Counted from the stretch's first letter, positions 1-7,824 are shown. The stretch: DNA of 20,303 nucleotides from SIG588 sp045533175 (GCA_045533175.1 JAZSHJ010000024.1:1-20303), one strand, 5' to 3'. Numbers and translations: made by a program. Notes: a model not told the origin generated them from the letters alone.

Positions 1-161
1 CTTTTCTTTTGGTTATGAGCAGAATTTGCACATACGCTCTGGGTTATGAGTCCGACGAGCGTGGCTCGTTGGGTCGCGTTGCCGACCGCCGCCGGTGGCG
101 GAAGAAGGGAGGCATAAGCGAGTGCCGCGGTCGAAATGCGCTTGTTAAACGAAACTTTGCC
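1..161. other. Gene-free GC-rich segment with two hairpins
   Basis: I see no convincing gene here; the short open frames have no ribosome binding site and no recognisable protein. The 9-base word GGTTATGAG occurs twice, at 11-19 and 42-50. A hairpin can form from 52-60 with 64-72 (9 pairs including one G-T, loop GTG), and a smaller one from 89-93 with 97-101 (CCGCC/GGCGG). The GC-rich stretch ends near 140, where A+T-rich sequence begins. It could be the end of a structured RNA or of an unseen upstream gene. No tRNA, rRNA or T-box signature holds up. Confidence 0.3.
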
Positions 162-190
162 TTGCACTTTTTGCTTTTAGGTTGTATAAT
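162..190 (+). promoter_or_regulatory. SigA-type promoter of the ATP-grasp gene
   Basis: TTGCAC at 162-167 and TATAAT at 185-190 are separated by exactly 17 bases. Transcription would start near 197, giving a leader of about 200 nt before the chosen start at 409. That leader holds a possible CCCCT/AGGGG pairing (about 212-216 with 254-258) but no riboswitch family I recognise. Confidence 0.7.
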
Positions 191-408
191 AAGTAAGAAA
201 ATGTAAGAACCCCCTCTAATGGTGAAATCCAACATGTTTACACAAAAGTTTGCAGGGGATTAAGAAAAACGCGAATGTGCGCTTATCAAGCCGCTTTTTG
301 CGTTTGAGGACAAAGTGGATGCAAAAAAACAAAACCGCATTTGATAGATGTAGTGAGATTAAACGAGTTTTGAGTACCTCCATCAACACGACAAAGGAGA
401 ATATGAAA

Positions 409-1530
409 ATGAAAAAGAAAGCGACAACCGATGGGATTGCTGCATGGCAAATCGATCATTTTTTGGAAAGATTTCTTGCAAAAAAAGCAGATAAAAGTGA
501 GTTTTGGAAAAAAACCTATGTGTTGTTTTACAAAATTTTTGACTCAGAATACTATAACAGAGGGTTGCGGTTTATTAATAAAAACATTGATGTTTTCGTG
601 AGTAACGCAACTCAAAAGGAAAGAGAGCAATACATCATTGATATGGTGTATTCTCTTCATAGGTTTGGATGTATGTTCGATGAATATTTTTTGTATGGAT
701 TTCCAACCTTGAATACCGAGGGAAGAAACTCCTTTGTTACGGATAAGATTCGTTGGTCATATTATGCAAGAATGAATTCTTCTGAAGCCAATGAGTTGTT
801 TAACAACAAGGAAAAGTCTTACAAGCTTTTTAAGAAGTACTATAACCGAGATTTAATTTTGGTGTTGAACAATGATGATAAAGAGCTTTTTTGCAATTTT
901 GCGCGTAAACACCGCGAGTTTATCGTAAAACCTTATAATAGCAGCGGAGGACGAGGTGTCTACAAAGTAAGCGTTAACGACAACGATCTGGATGCTTGTT
1001 TTGAAGGACTGATAAAAGACGGAACCGGTGTTGTTTGTGAGGAACTTATTGAGCAGTCGTGTACATTATCTTTGTTCCATGCAGCTTCTGTAAACACGGT
1101 AAGGGTGCCGACCGTGCGGGATGAACAGGGGGTTCACTTATTTCATCCGCTTTTGCGAACAGGTGTTGGTGGGAACTTGATTGATAACGCCACGGGCGGA
1201 GGTATATTTGCACTTGTGGATCCGACAACAGGCATTGTCTGCACCGAGGCAAAAGATGAAAAAGGAAACACCTTCTTATCCCATCCGAACACCGGTGTGG
1301 TGTATCCCGGGTTTCAACTTCCGGATTGGGACAATGCGGTCAAATTGGTGAACGAACTGGCATATGTTGTTCCGGACAATCATTATGTGGGTTGGGATTT
1401 GGCACATACGAAAAACGGATGGGTAATGGTCGAAGGAAATCCCAGAGGGCAATTAATCATGATGCAGCTGTTTTGCAGGAACGGGTTCAAAAAAGAGCTT
1501 GAAAGCTACATAGATAGAATCCAAAAGTGA
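409..1530 (+). CDS. Sugar-transfer-associated ATP-grasp protein
   Basis: This is a predicted cytoplasmic ATP-grasp ligase of about 373 residues, resembling the sugar-transfer-associated ATP-grasp family (Pfam ATPgrasp_ST type) found in surface polysaccharide loci. Visible motifs are the nucleotide-binding glycine-rich strand FIVKPYNSSGGRGV in the middle of the protein, CEELIEQ after it, NTVRVPTVRDE, the Gly-rich DNATGGGIFALVDP, and near the C-terminus GWDLAHTKNGWVMVEGNPRG, whose Glu and Asn fit ATP-grasp metal ligands. The frame stays open upstream to a TTG at 250, but only AAAGGAGA at 393-400 looks like a ribosome binding site; it serves ATG 409 with good spacing (ATG 403 is the alternative). 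The gene is visibly A+T-richer than those downstream, with many AAA and TTT codons, which suggests horizontal transfer. The substrate is unknown; a cell-surface sugar or amino-acid ligation role is inference. Confidence 0.75.
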   Translation: MKKKATTDGIAAWQIDHFLERFLAKKADKSEFWKKTYVLFYKIFDSEYYNRGLRFINKNIDVFVSNATQKEREQYIIDMVYSLHRFGCMFDEYFLYGFPTLNTEGRNSFVTDKIRWSYYARMNSSEANELFNNKEKSYKLFKKYYNRDLILVLNNDDKELFCNFARKHREFIVKPYNSSGGRGVYKVSVNDNDLDACFEGLIKDGTGVVCEELIEQSCTLSLFHAASVNTVRVPTVRDEQGVHLFHPLLRTGVGGNLIDNATGGGIFALVDPTTGIVCTEAKDEKGNTFLSHPNTGVVYPGFQLPDWDNAVKLVNELAYVVPDNHYVGWDLAHTKNGWVMVEGNPRGQLIMMQLFCRNGFKKELESYIDRIQK

Positions 1531-1830
1531 ATGCCTGTCTACTGCGAAAGCCCCAATAGATACTACAGGTTGTTTTTTGCATCGGCAACTAAGAAGCCAA
1601 CCCAAAATCTTATTTTAGTTTTTTGAAACAACAACACTTACATCGAAGGTGTAAGTGTTGTTGTGTTTCGTACGATTGATGTGGGCTATGCTCGTCTATT
1701 TCGAGCACCTTATATTTGGAGTCTTGCCCCCGCAACCATAATTAAGGCATTAATTCTTTGTTATAGGTTACAGGAAGGCGGTGGTGAACCGAACTTCAAG
1801 GGGAAGATATCATTGGGTATGCGGTTTCTG
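1531..1830. other. Intergenic region without a gene
   Basis: The stretch between the ATP-grasp gene and the next promoter has no supported gene. It contains the strong hairpin at 1628-1664 (listed separately) and a small one, TGCTCG at 1689-1694 with CGAGCA at 1702-1707. A short frame from 1663 lacks a ribosome binding site and family resemblance. Confidence 0.5.
1628..1664. terminator. Hairpin, probable terminator
   Basis: A 15-bp perfect stem pairs 1628-1642 (ACAACAACACTTACA) with 1650-1664 across a 7-base loop. It lies about 100 bases after the ATP-grasp stop. The following T-run is weak (GTTTCG), so termination is plausible but not certain. No other strong hairpin lies between the two genes. 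Confidence 0.5.
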
Positions 1831-1859
1831 TTGAAATGCGGGTGTGCGTATGGTATACT
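1831..1859 (+). promoter_or_regulatory. Extended -10 promoter of the ATPase gene
   Basis: TTGAAA at 1831-1836 and TATACT at 1854-1859 have a 17-base spacer, and TGG directly precedes the -10 hexamer (extended -10). The start of transcription would fall near 1866. This rules out an ATG start at 1836 inside the promoter and supports GTG 1893. Confidence 0.8.
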
Positions 1860-1892
1860 GACTGTGGAGTACAGGCGAAGGGAGGCGGAAGC

Positions 1893-2651
1893 GTGTCGAT
1901 GCCGAAATACATTTCCGAAATACGGTTTGACAACCGTTTGCACGAGGAATCCTACTTAAATGATCTGCCCGTTATCCAATATCTGTCCCGTGAAAAACGG
2001 CTGGCGTTTTCTTCCAACGTCACCTTCTTCGTGGGGGAAAACGGGACGGGTAAATCCACCTTGCTCGAAGCCATCGCGGTGGCGTACGGGTTTAACGCCG
2101 AGGGCGGATCAAAGAACTTTACCTTTTCCACCAACGCCACCCACTCGGAACTGTGTGAACATCTGAGCATCGCCAAGCGCGGATATGCCGAAGACGGGTT
2201 TTTTCTGCGGGCCGAAAGTCTTTACAACGTGGCTACCAATATCGATGACATGGATAAAGAACCGTCGTTCGATCCGAAGATCATCGGAGGATACGGCGGC
2301 GTGTCGCTTCACCGCCAATCTCACGGCGAGAGCTTTCTTGCCATCGTGCAAAACCGCTTTTTCGGCCGCGGGATGTACATTCTGGACGAACCCGAAGCGG
2401 CGTTGTCGCCCATGCGGTTGCTCACGCTGATGGCGGAAATGAACGAACTGGTGAAGAAGGATTCCCAGTTTATCATTGCCACGCATTCGCCGATTCTTTT
2501 GGCGTTTCCCGAAGCGGAGATCCTGGAATTTTCACAACACGGTATTCATAAGGCGGAATATAAAGAAACCGAACATTATCAGGTAACCAAACGCTTTTTG
2601 GAAAACCCCGAGAAAATGTTGGATTATTTACTGAACGAAACCGATGTATGA
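1893..2651 (+). CDS. AAA/ABC-type ATPase (COG3910-like)
   Basis: This is a soluble ATPase of about 252 residues with an ABC/SMC-like fold. Walker A is GENGTGKST near residue 50. A signature-like SHGES sits near residue 150 (HRQSHGES). Walker B is MYILDEPEAAL with the catalytic Glu, and a switch histidine lies in THSP. There are no membrane segments and no paired permease gene, so it is not a transporter subunit; it resembles the single-domain predicted ATPases of COG3910. The start is chosen as GTG 1893 because AAGGGAGG at 1878-1885 lies 7 bases upstream; ATG 1899 would give 250 residues and is possible. It has its own promoter, and the next gene also has one, so it is probably monocistronic. 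Substrate and partner are unknown. Confidence 0.85.
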   Translation: MSMPKYISEIRFDNRLHEESYLNDLPVIQYLSREKRLAFSSNVTFFVGENGTGKSTLLEAIAVAYGFNAEGGSKNFTFSTNATHSELCEHLSIAKRGYAEDGFFLRAESLYNVATNIDDMDKEPSFDPKIIGGYGGVSLHRQSHGESFLAIVQNRFFGRGMYILDEPEAALSPMRLLTLMAEMNELVKKDSQFIIATHSPILLAFPEAEILEFSQHGIHKAEYKETEHYQVTKRFLENPEKMLDYLLNETDV

Positions 2652-2672
2652 TGTGATTGGCGTAACAACCTC

Positions 2673-2701
2673 TTTACTTTTTTGACAGTTTTTGCTACAA
2701 T
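2673..2701 (+). promoter_or_regulatory. Promoter of the YwaF-like gene
   Basis: TTTACT at 2673-2678 and TACAAT at 2696-2701 are 17 bases apart, with TGC just before the -10 (extended -10). The predicted start of transcription is near 2708, only a few bases before the ribosome binding site, so the leader would be very short. A perfect TTGACA at 2682-2687 lies between them but is only 8 bases from the -10. Confidence 0.55.
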
Positions 2702-2723
2702 AAGCGAGAGTGGAGGGATCAAG

Positions 2724-3539
2724 ATGAAGGAGTTTTTCGGAATCGGCGGGTACACCCGCACACCCGAAGGGTATTTGTCTTGGCAACATCTGACGTTTGT
2801 GGGGTCGCTGCTCGTGCTGATGGTGGCGCTGGCGGTACTGCTCGGGCAGCGCAACCGTTTACGCACGGATAAGGAGAAAAACCGTGTGTTGGTCGCGGCG
2901 GCGTTGCTGATCGACGGATTGGAACTGCTTAAGATCGTGTTGGCCTGTGTGGTGGAGGGAAGTGCCGAAGCCATTCTTTACAACCTGCCGTTGTTTTTGT
3001 GCAGCATTCAGTTGATTGCTTTGCCCCTGGCAGCGTTTTCACGCGGGGCGGTGCGGGATGCGGCGGTGGATTTTGTGTGTATCTTCGGTGTTTTGGGCGC
3101 TGTGTTCGGCACCATCGGTGCAGGGCAGAATTACAACGCCTATCCCGTTTTGTCGTTTGACAACATGGTGTCGGGTATCACTCACAGCATTTCGGGGTTT
3201 GCTTCGCTCTACATTCTGTTTGCCCGCATGGCGGGGATGAAAAAGAAGAACGTCCCATGGACGTTCGGCATTCTTATCGGCTTTTGCGTGGTGGCTTACA
3301 TCGCCAACGTACTGGTGGATTACAACTACATGTTTCTGATGGCAGGGGACGGCACGCCATATGATATTCTGTACAATTTGGTGGGCGGCAGTCCGCTGTG
3401 GTATCCTGTGGGCGTGGTGGCGTTATTCCTTTTATACATCGTGTTCTTCTACTACGTGTTTTTCCGATTTACCCGCAAAGGGGAGAAGGCGGCCGTGGCC
3501 GCAGAAAAATCCGAACCGGAAACGGTTGATGTGAAATAA
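2724..3539 (+). CDS. TIGR02206/YwaF-like integral membrane protein
   Basis: This multi-pass membrane protein of 271 residues resembles the TIGR02206 (Bacillus YwaF-like) family, whose function is not established. Hydrophobic segments occur at roughly residues 22-41, 54-75, 82-102, 112-128, 145-165, 178-196 and 225-248, ending in a charged cytoplasmic tail rich in Lys, Glu and Ala. Family-like features are the LPLFLCSIQ segment in the third helix and the NYMFL...DGTPYD stretch before the last helix. The start is ATG 2724, with GGAGGG at 2712-2717 and 6 bases of spacing; an in-frame upstream start at 2682 would lie inside the promoter. The gene ends at a bidirectional terminator shared with the convergent symporter gene. 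Confidence 0.75.
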   Translation: MKEFFGIGGYTRTPEGYLSWQHLTFVGSLLVLMVALAVLLGQRNRLRTDKEKNRVLVAAALLIDGLELLKIVLACVVEGSAEAILYNLPLFLCSIQLIALPLAAFSRGAVRDAAVDFVCIFGVLGAVFGTIGAGQNYNAYPVLSFDNMVSGITHSISGFASLYILFARMAGMKKKNVPWTFGILIGFCVVAYIANVLVDYNYMFLMAGDGTPYDILYNLVGGSPLWYPVGVVALFLLYIVFFYYVFFRFTRKGEKAAVAAEKSEPETVDVK

Positions 3540-3552
3540 TTACATAGTGTTT

Positions 3553-3590
3553 AAAAACGCGTCGTTTACTGCGGTAAACGACGCGTTTTT
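3553..3590. terminator. Bidirectional terminator, YwaF-like gene / symporter
   Basis: A 17-bp perfect inverted repeat pairs 3553-3569 with 3574-3590 across the loop TGCG. It has A-runs on the left and T-runs on the right, so it can terminate transcription from both sides. Its right end touches the stop codon of the minus-strand symporter gene. Confidence 0.9.
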
Positions 3591-4984
3591 TATGCGGAGT
3601 TTCGCCGCTTGCGAAGAATGTCCGTGTTGGCAAGCACCGTCTTTTTATCCAACGTGTACACAAACGCCAACACCACACCCACTACGACGTAGAGAACGGC
3701 GGGGATCAATGTGGCGATGTTGTAAATGCCGTTGTTAACGGCGGCGGTTTGTTTGGCGGCCCCTTCCGCATAGCCGATCAGCGAAAGCGACCACGCTCCC
3801 ATGGCGCTGGCGATCGCTTGGCCGATCTTGCGGGAGAAGGAACACACGGCGTAGATCGTGCCGTCTTCGCGGCGGCCCGTTTTCACCTCGTGATCGTCAA
3901 TGATATCGCTGACAAACGCCCAGACGATCAAGTTGAACAATCCGAATCCCAAAGAACCCACGATGCAAAGTGCTACGTAGATCCACATGTTGCTTGTGTG
4001 CAGAAGAAACAGGAGGATATACGAAACCGCACCCATCACCGCCGCGACGATGCCCAGTTCCTTTTTGCCGAATCGGCGGGCCAGCGGTACGGCGGCAGGG
4101 GCCAAAGCCAACGCGGGAACAAAGCCTGCCGCATTGATTACGGTGAGTCCCGATGTGTTGTTAAAATAGTCTTTAAAAATATAATTGTTGATGGTTTGAT
4201 TCAGCATCTGCGCACCGAGGAAGGAAACATATACGATCACGATGCCGATGAGTGCGCGGTTTGTGAAGAGCGTTTTGACGGTTTGTGCGAACGGGATCTT
4301 TTCTCTTTTTGAAGTATCCGTGAGAATGCGTTCGGTGCACAGGTAGTAGCACAAAAGGTAACATCCCGCGGCGGCAAGTGAAAGCAATAATGCGACAATG
4401 GGGAATGCTGTGGGGTTGACCGCCTGTGTGCCGTCCGATAACGTCGTGTACAGAAAAATCGGCATGACCACGCCCACCAGCACCTGCGGCACAAGTGAGC
4501 CGACACCGCGAAAGGTGGAAAGTGCAGCACGGTCATCCGCATTTTCGCTCATGACCGACGCCATGGAACCGTAAGGAATGTTGATGGCGGTGTAGCACAC
4601 GCTACCCCACAAAAGATAGGTTGTGAACACGTACACGACACGTACCCACATGGCCGCGTCTGCCACGGCAGTCTGATACATCAGAAAACTCGCTAACGCC
4701 ACGGGACCGCACATGCGCAAGAGCCACGGTTTGAATTTGCCCGCTTTGCCCGCTTTCACTTTGTCGGCAATGCGTCCCATGGCGGTGTCGGTAAAGGCAT
4801 CCACCACACGGGCAAGCAAAAACAAAGTGCCCACCAAGGCGGTGCTGATCTTTAACACGTCGGTGTAAAATACGGTGAGAAACATGCTGGCCATGGTAAA
4901 GGTAAAGTCATTCGCCACGTTGCCGAACATATACCCTACTTTATCCTTTGTGCCGAACGGGCGAACGGAATCTCGTTTTTTCAT
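3590..4984 (-). CDS. GPH-family (MelB-like) sugar:cation symporter
   Basis: This is a 464-residue, 12-helix major facilitator superfamily carrier of the glycoside-pentoside-hexuronide:cation symporter family. The N-terminus carries the family-like FGTKDKVGYMFGNVANDF. The RVVDAFTDTAMGRIADK stretch around residues 60-76 aligns with the helix II Asp region of MelB that binds the coupling cation and sugar. GRREDGTIYAVCSFSRKIGQAI in the C-terminal half is also typical. GGAGGTGGC stands just before the ATG on the minus strand. The substrate cannot be told from sequence, since no glycosidase gene lies nearby. It is convergent with the YwaF-like gene and divergent from the ECF gene at 5147. I could not identify a convincing promoter for it. 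Confidence 0.88.
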   Translation of the reverse strand: MKKRDSVRPFGTKDKVGYMFGNVANDFTFTMASMFLTVFYTDVLKISTALVGTLFLLARVVDAFTDTAMGRIADKVKAGKAGKFKPWLLRMCGPVALASFLMYQTAVADAAMWVRVVYVFTTYLLWGSVCYTAINIPYGSMASVMSENADDRAALSTFRGVGSLVPQVLVGVVMPIFLYTTLSDGTQAVNPTAFPIVALLLSLAAAGCYLLCYYLCTERILTDTSKREKIPFAQTVKTLFTNRALIGIVIVYVSFLGAQMLNQTINNYIFKDYFNNTSGLTVINAAGFVPALALAPAAVPLARRFGKKELGIVAAVMGAVSYILLFLLHTSNMWIYVALCIVGSLGFGLFNLIVWAFVSDIIDDHEVKTGRREDGTIYAVCSFSRKIGQAIASAMGAWSLSLIGYAEGAAKQTAAVNNGIYNIATLIPAVLYVVVGVVLAFVYTLDKKTVLANTDILRKRRNSA

Positions 4985-5075
4985 GTGCCACCTCCGTCTT
5001 TCCTTATAGTAATGCCGTGTTGCGGTGCGATATATTCTCGCATTTTGGCGTTCCTGTAATTTCGTGCCAAGGCGC

Positions 5076-5104
5076 TTGAATAATGATGGCTCTTATGATA
5101 CAAT
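5076..5104 (+). promoter_or_regulatory. Extended -10 promoter of the ECF S gene
   Basis: TTGAAT at 5076-5081 and TACAAT at 5099-5104 have a 17-base spacer, and TGA precedes the -10. Transcription would begin near 5111, leaving a 36-base leader with no room for a riboswitch. It probably drives both the S component and the kinase. Confidence 0.8.
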
Positions 5105-5146
5105 GGTATCGAAAAAACGAGGAAACTACCGATACAGAGGAATGTT

Positions 5147-5677
5147 ATGAGGAAACACGATCGTTCGTTTAAAATGGTGGCGTCTGCGTTGTTTTTGGCG
5201 CTTTCCTACATAATGCCCTTTTTAACGGGCCAGATTCAACAGTTTGGTGCGATGCTGTGTCCGATGCACATTCCCGTGCTGCTTTGCGGGTTCTTCTGCG
5301 GAGGGGCGTGGGGAACGGCTGTTGGGTTGATCGCGCCGTTATTTCGCGCGTTCACGTTGGGCGCACCGTTGCTGTTTCCCAATGCCGTTTGTATGGCGGT
5401 GGAACTGGCCGCCTACGGTGCGGTGGCAGGGGCTTTGCACCGTTTCTTGCCCCGTAAGAAGCCATATATCTACGTATCCCTGCTCGGTGCGATGATTGTC
5501 GGCCGTTTGGTGTGGGGTGCCGCCATGTTTTTGTGCATGGGTGTGCGCGGCGGTGCGTTCACGGCGGCGATGTTCCTTTCGGGGGCGTTTTTTAATGCAA
5601 TTCCGGGTATTACAGCACAGATCGTGTTGGTGCCGCTGTTGGTAATGCTGTTTGACAAATCGCAAACACGTGATTGA
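5147..5677 (+). CDS. ECF transporter S component, substrate unknown
   Basis: This 176-residue membrane protein resembles substrate-binding (S) components of energy-coupling factor vitamin transporters (PF12822 type). About six hydrophobic segments fit the S-component fold, and GAMLCPMHIPVLLCGFFCGG around residues 34-53 is characteristic of this group. The tail is short and charged. The shared EcfA/EcfT module is not in the window, as is usual for group II ECF systems. AGAGGAA lies upstream of ATG 5147. A P-loop kinase gene follows after 13 bases and is probably cotranscribed, which suggests the imported compound is phosphorylated on entry (inference). There is no vitamin riboswitch in the short leader, so I cannot name the ligand. 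Confidence 0.85.
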   Translation: MRKHDRSFKMVASALFLALSYIMPFLTGQIQQFGAMLCPMHIPVLLCGFFCGGAWGTAVGLIAPLFRAFTLGAPLLFPNAVCMAVELAAYGAVAGALHRFLPRKKPYIYVSLLGAMIVGRLVWGAAMFLCMGVRGGAFTAAMFLSGAFFNAIPGITAQIVLVPLLVMLFDKSQTRD

Positions 5678-5690
5678 CGGGAGTGAGCGT

Positions 5691-6320
5691 ATGACAGTTT
5701 CGGAACAAAATGAGAAAACCCGTCGTCACCTTGCCAAGTTGGGGCAGAATATCCCCGAGGACTGTTTACTGTTGTTTGCCGCGCTGGACGAACGTCTTGC
5801 AAACGGGGCGGTGCGCGTGGCGATCGAAGGAGGGAGTGCCGCGGGAAAAACCACGCTTGGTCGGTTGTTGAACACCGTGTACGGTGCTGCGGTATTTCAC
5901 ACCGACGATTTCTTTCTGCGTCCCGCACAACGTACCCCCGCCCGCTATGCCGAGATCGGCGGTAATATGGATCGGGAGCGCTTTGAGGAAGAGGTGTTGC
6001 AACCGCTTTGCCGTGGCGAGGCGGTGCGTTACCGTCCGTTTGATTGCGGGACGATGACACTCGGCCGCGAAGTGTGCGTTGCACCAACGCCACTCACGGT
6101 GATCGAGGGAGCGTATTCCATGCATCCTGCCCTTGCGCCGTATTACGATTTTTCGGTGTTTTTGGATGTGTCACCCGACTTGCAAAAGGCGCGCATCCGA
6201 CAGCGCAACACCCCCGCGATGGCCAAACGGTTTTTTGAAGAGTGGATTCCGTTGGAAGAGGCGTACTTTTCGGCCACCGCGATTCGCGAACGCTGTGACA
6301 TGTGCATCGCGGTCTTATGA
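5691..6320 (+). CDS. Uridine-kinase-like P-loop kinase
   Basis: This 209-residue cytoplasmic P-loop kinase resembles the uridine kinase/phosphoribulokinase superfamily (COG0572-like). Walker A is GGSAAGKTT at residues 47-55. HTDDFFLRP at 70-78 holds acidic residues placed like the uridine kinase catalytic Asp. VIEGAYSMHP is the Walker-B-like strand, and IRQRNTPAMAKRF resembles the lid arginine region. ATG 5691 follows GGGAGTGAG at 5679-5687; the frame stays open upstream, but that would overlap the ECF gene and lacks a better site. The close spacing after the S component suggests it acts on the transported compound. The true substrate may be a nucleoside, a vitamin or another small alcohol. 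Confidence 0.8.
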   Translation: MTVSEQNEKTRRHLAKLGQNIPEDCLLLFAALDERLANGAVRVAIEGGSAAGKTTLGRLLNTVYGAAVFHTDDFFLRPAQRTPARYAEIGGNMDRERFEEEVLQPLCRGEAVRYRPFDCGTMTLGREVCVAPTPLTVIEGAYSMHPALAPYYDFSVFLDVSPDLQKARIRQRNTPAMAKRFFEEWIPLEEAYFSATAIRERCDMCIAVL

Positions 6321-6328
6321 GAAATAAA

Positions 6329-6357
6329 TTGACAAGAAAGAAAAAAATTGCTATACT
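6329..6357 (+). promoter_or_regulatory. Strong promoter of glnA
   Basis: A consensus TTGACA at 6329-6334 and TATACT at 6352-6357 have a 17-base spacer, with TGC before the -10. It starts 9 bases after the preceding stop codon. The leader from about 6364 to 6396 is short and shows no riboswitch. Confidence 0.9.
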
Positions 6358-6396
6358 TTACCGTAGTTATAAAATTTGAAAACGAGGTGTTTTGTA

Positions 6397-7821
6397 ATGG
6401 CAAAAACGGTTCAGGATATTCTGGCGCTTATCAAAGAAAACAACATTAAAATGGTTGATTTTAAGATGGTGGATATCAACGGACAGTACCGTCACGTGAC
6501 GATTCCTGCCGAAAACTTTTCGGAGGATACAATGAAAAGCGGCATAGGTTTTGATGCGTCCAACTACGGGTATGCTGTGGTGGAAAAAAGCGATATGGTG
6601 TTCATTCCCGATCCCGATACCGCATTGATCGATCCTTTCTGCGACATTCCCACCCTGTCTATGACGGGCAATGCGATGATTATTGATACACCTGAAAACC
6701 GCCCGCTTGCACAGTATCCCCGCAACATCATCAAAGCGGCCGTGGAATACATGAAACAAAGCGGTGTGGCGGATGAGATGAAGATCCTGCCCGAATTTGA
6801 GTTTTATCTGTTTGACGATGTTACGTGGGCGGTGGAAGGTCGCTACATCGGTGCCACGGTGGATGCGAAGCAGTCCTATTGGAACTCCGATACCGAAGGT
6901 CACGGTGTGGTGGTGCCGAAGCAGAAGAACTATCACATTGCGAAACCTTTTGACATCTCTTACGAATGCCGCAGCGAGATGTGCATGCACATGAAGGATG
7001 CGGGTATCGAGATCAATTATCACCACCCCGAAGTAGCGGCTTCCGGCCAGTTCGAGATCGAGCCTCAGCTCGGTGAAGTGGTGCACATGGCGGATGCTAC
7101 GATGATGATCAAATACATCATCCACAACACCGCACTCAAATACGGCAAGAGTGCCACCTTCATGCCCAAGCCGATCTACGGCGAGGCGGGCAGCGGTATG
7201 CATGTGCATATGATCCTGTTTAAGGACGGTGAACCCGTCTTCTCGGACGATAACGGGTATTCGCATTTGAGCGAGACCGCACATTACTTCATGGGCGGTT
7301 TGCTCAAACACATTGGTTCGCTGTGCGCCATCACCAATCCCAGCACCAACTCCTTCAAGCGTTTGGTGCCCGGCTTTGAAGCACCGGTGACGGTGGGATA
7401 TGCGACCTCCAATCGCAGCGCGGTTATCCGTATTCCCGCGTATGCCAAGAGCCCCGATAAGCGTCGCTTTGAATTGCGCAACCCGGACGCCACCTGCAAC
7501 CCCTATTTCTGCTATGCGGCGATCCTCATGGCGGGTTTGGACGGCATCAAGAACAAGATCGATCCGCACGCCAACGGCTGGGGTCCCTACGATATGAACT
7601 TGTATAACCTCCCCGAAGAGGAGAAGGCGAAGCTAAAGGGCCTGCCCACCTCGCTGGATGAAGCGCTGGATTGCCTCGAAAAGGATTTCGATTATCTCAC
7701 CGAAGGCGGTGTGTTCCCCGAGGAACTCATCCGCAACTTTATCAAGAACAAGCGCACCGAATGCCGCCAGATGGCCGCCATTCCGCATCCCGCTGAGTTC
7801 GATAAGTATTACAACCTGTAA
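6397..7821 (+). CDS. glnA: Type I glutamine synthetase
   Basis: Glutamine synthetase makes glutamine from glutamate, ammonia and ATP in a cytoplasmic dodecamer. The protein is 474 residues, usual for GSI. It shows VDINGQYRHVTIP near the N-terminus, the metal-binding PEFEFYLFD at 132-140, GQFEIE at 218-223, GSGMHVHM at 266-272, the glutamate-loop region NPSTNSFKRLVPGFEAP and NRSAVIRIP at 339-347, and RRFELRNPDATCNPY at 356-370. The segment at roughly 143-185 (containing GAT..DAKQSYWNS) resembles the insertion seen in the GSI-beta subtype. Tyr403 lies in NLYNLP, where enterobacterial enzymes have the adenylylated NLYDLP tyrosine. GAGGTG at 6384-6389 supports ATG 6397. It is monocistronic between its own promoter and terminator. 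Confidence 0.95.
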   Translation: MAKTVQDILALIKENNIKMVDFKMVDINGQYRHVTIPAENFSEDTMKSGIGFDASNYGYAVVEKSDMVFIPDPDTALIDPFCDIPTLSMTGNAMIIDTPENRPLAQYPRNIIKAAVEYMKQSGVADEMKILPEFEFYLFDDVTWAVEGRYIGATVDAKQSYWNSDTEGHGVVVPKQKNYHIAKPFDISYECRSEMCMHMKDAGIEINYHHPEVAASGQFEIEPQLGEVVHMADATMMIKYIIHNTALKYGKSATFMPKPIYGEAGSGMHVHMILFKDGEPVFSDDNGYSHLSETAHYFMGGLLKHIGSLCAITNPSTNSFKRLVPGFEAPVTVGYATSNRSAVIRIPAYAKSPDKRRFELRNPDATCNPYFCYAAILMAGLDGIKNKIDPHANGWGPYDMNLYNLPEEEKAKLKGLPTSLDEALDCLEKDFDYLTEGGVFPEELIRNFIKNKRTECRQMAAIPHPAEFDKYYNL

Positions 7822-7824
7822 GTC

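Noticed and set aside
20..75. Minus-strand tRNA-Met-like anticodon region (CTCATAA)
   Set aside because: The anticodon stem does not pair and there is no T-arm or acceptor stem.
115..135. T-box-like sequence (GTGCCGCGG) near the left edge
   Set aside because: The rest of the T-box consensus, a specifier stem and a terminator are missing.
250..408. Upstream extension of the ATP-grasp gene from a TTG at 250
   Set aside because: It has no ribosome binding site and encodes a basic, unrecognisable stretch; AAAGGAGA at 393-400 points to the start at 403/409.
1663..1959. A 98-residue open frame in the 1531-1892 gap
   Set aside because: It has no ribosome binding site, overlaps the promoter and start of the ATPase gene, and shows no protein signature.
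2682..2701. Perfect TTGACA at 2682 as the -35 for TACAAT at 2696
   Set aside because: The spacer is only 8 bases; TTTACT at 2673 with 17 bases fits better.
4985..5075. Minus-strand promoter for the GPH symporter
   Set aside because: Candidate -10 boxes exist, but none has a fitting -35 at 16-18 bases.
5470..6093. A 207-residue minus-strand frame over the ECF and kinase genes
   Set aside because: It spans two well-supported plus-strand genes and shows no recognisable domain.
6367..7569. A 400-residue open frame on the minus strand inside glnA
   Set aside because: It is antisense to a clear glutamine synthetase, His- and Arg-rich, with no family resemblance.
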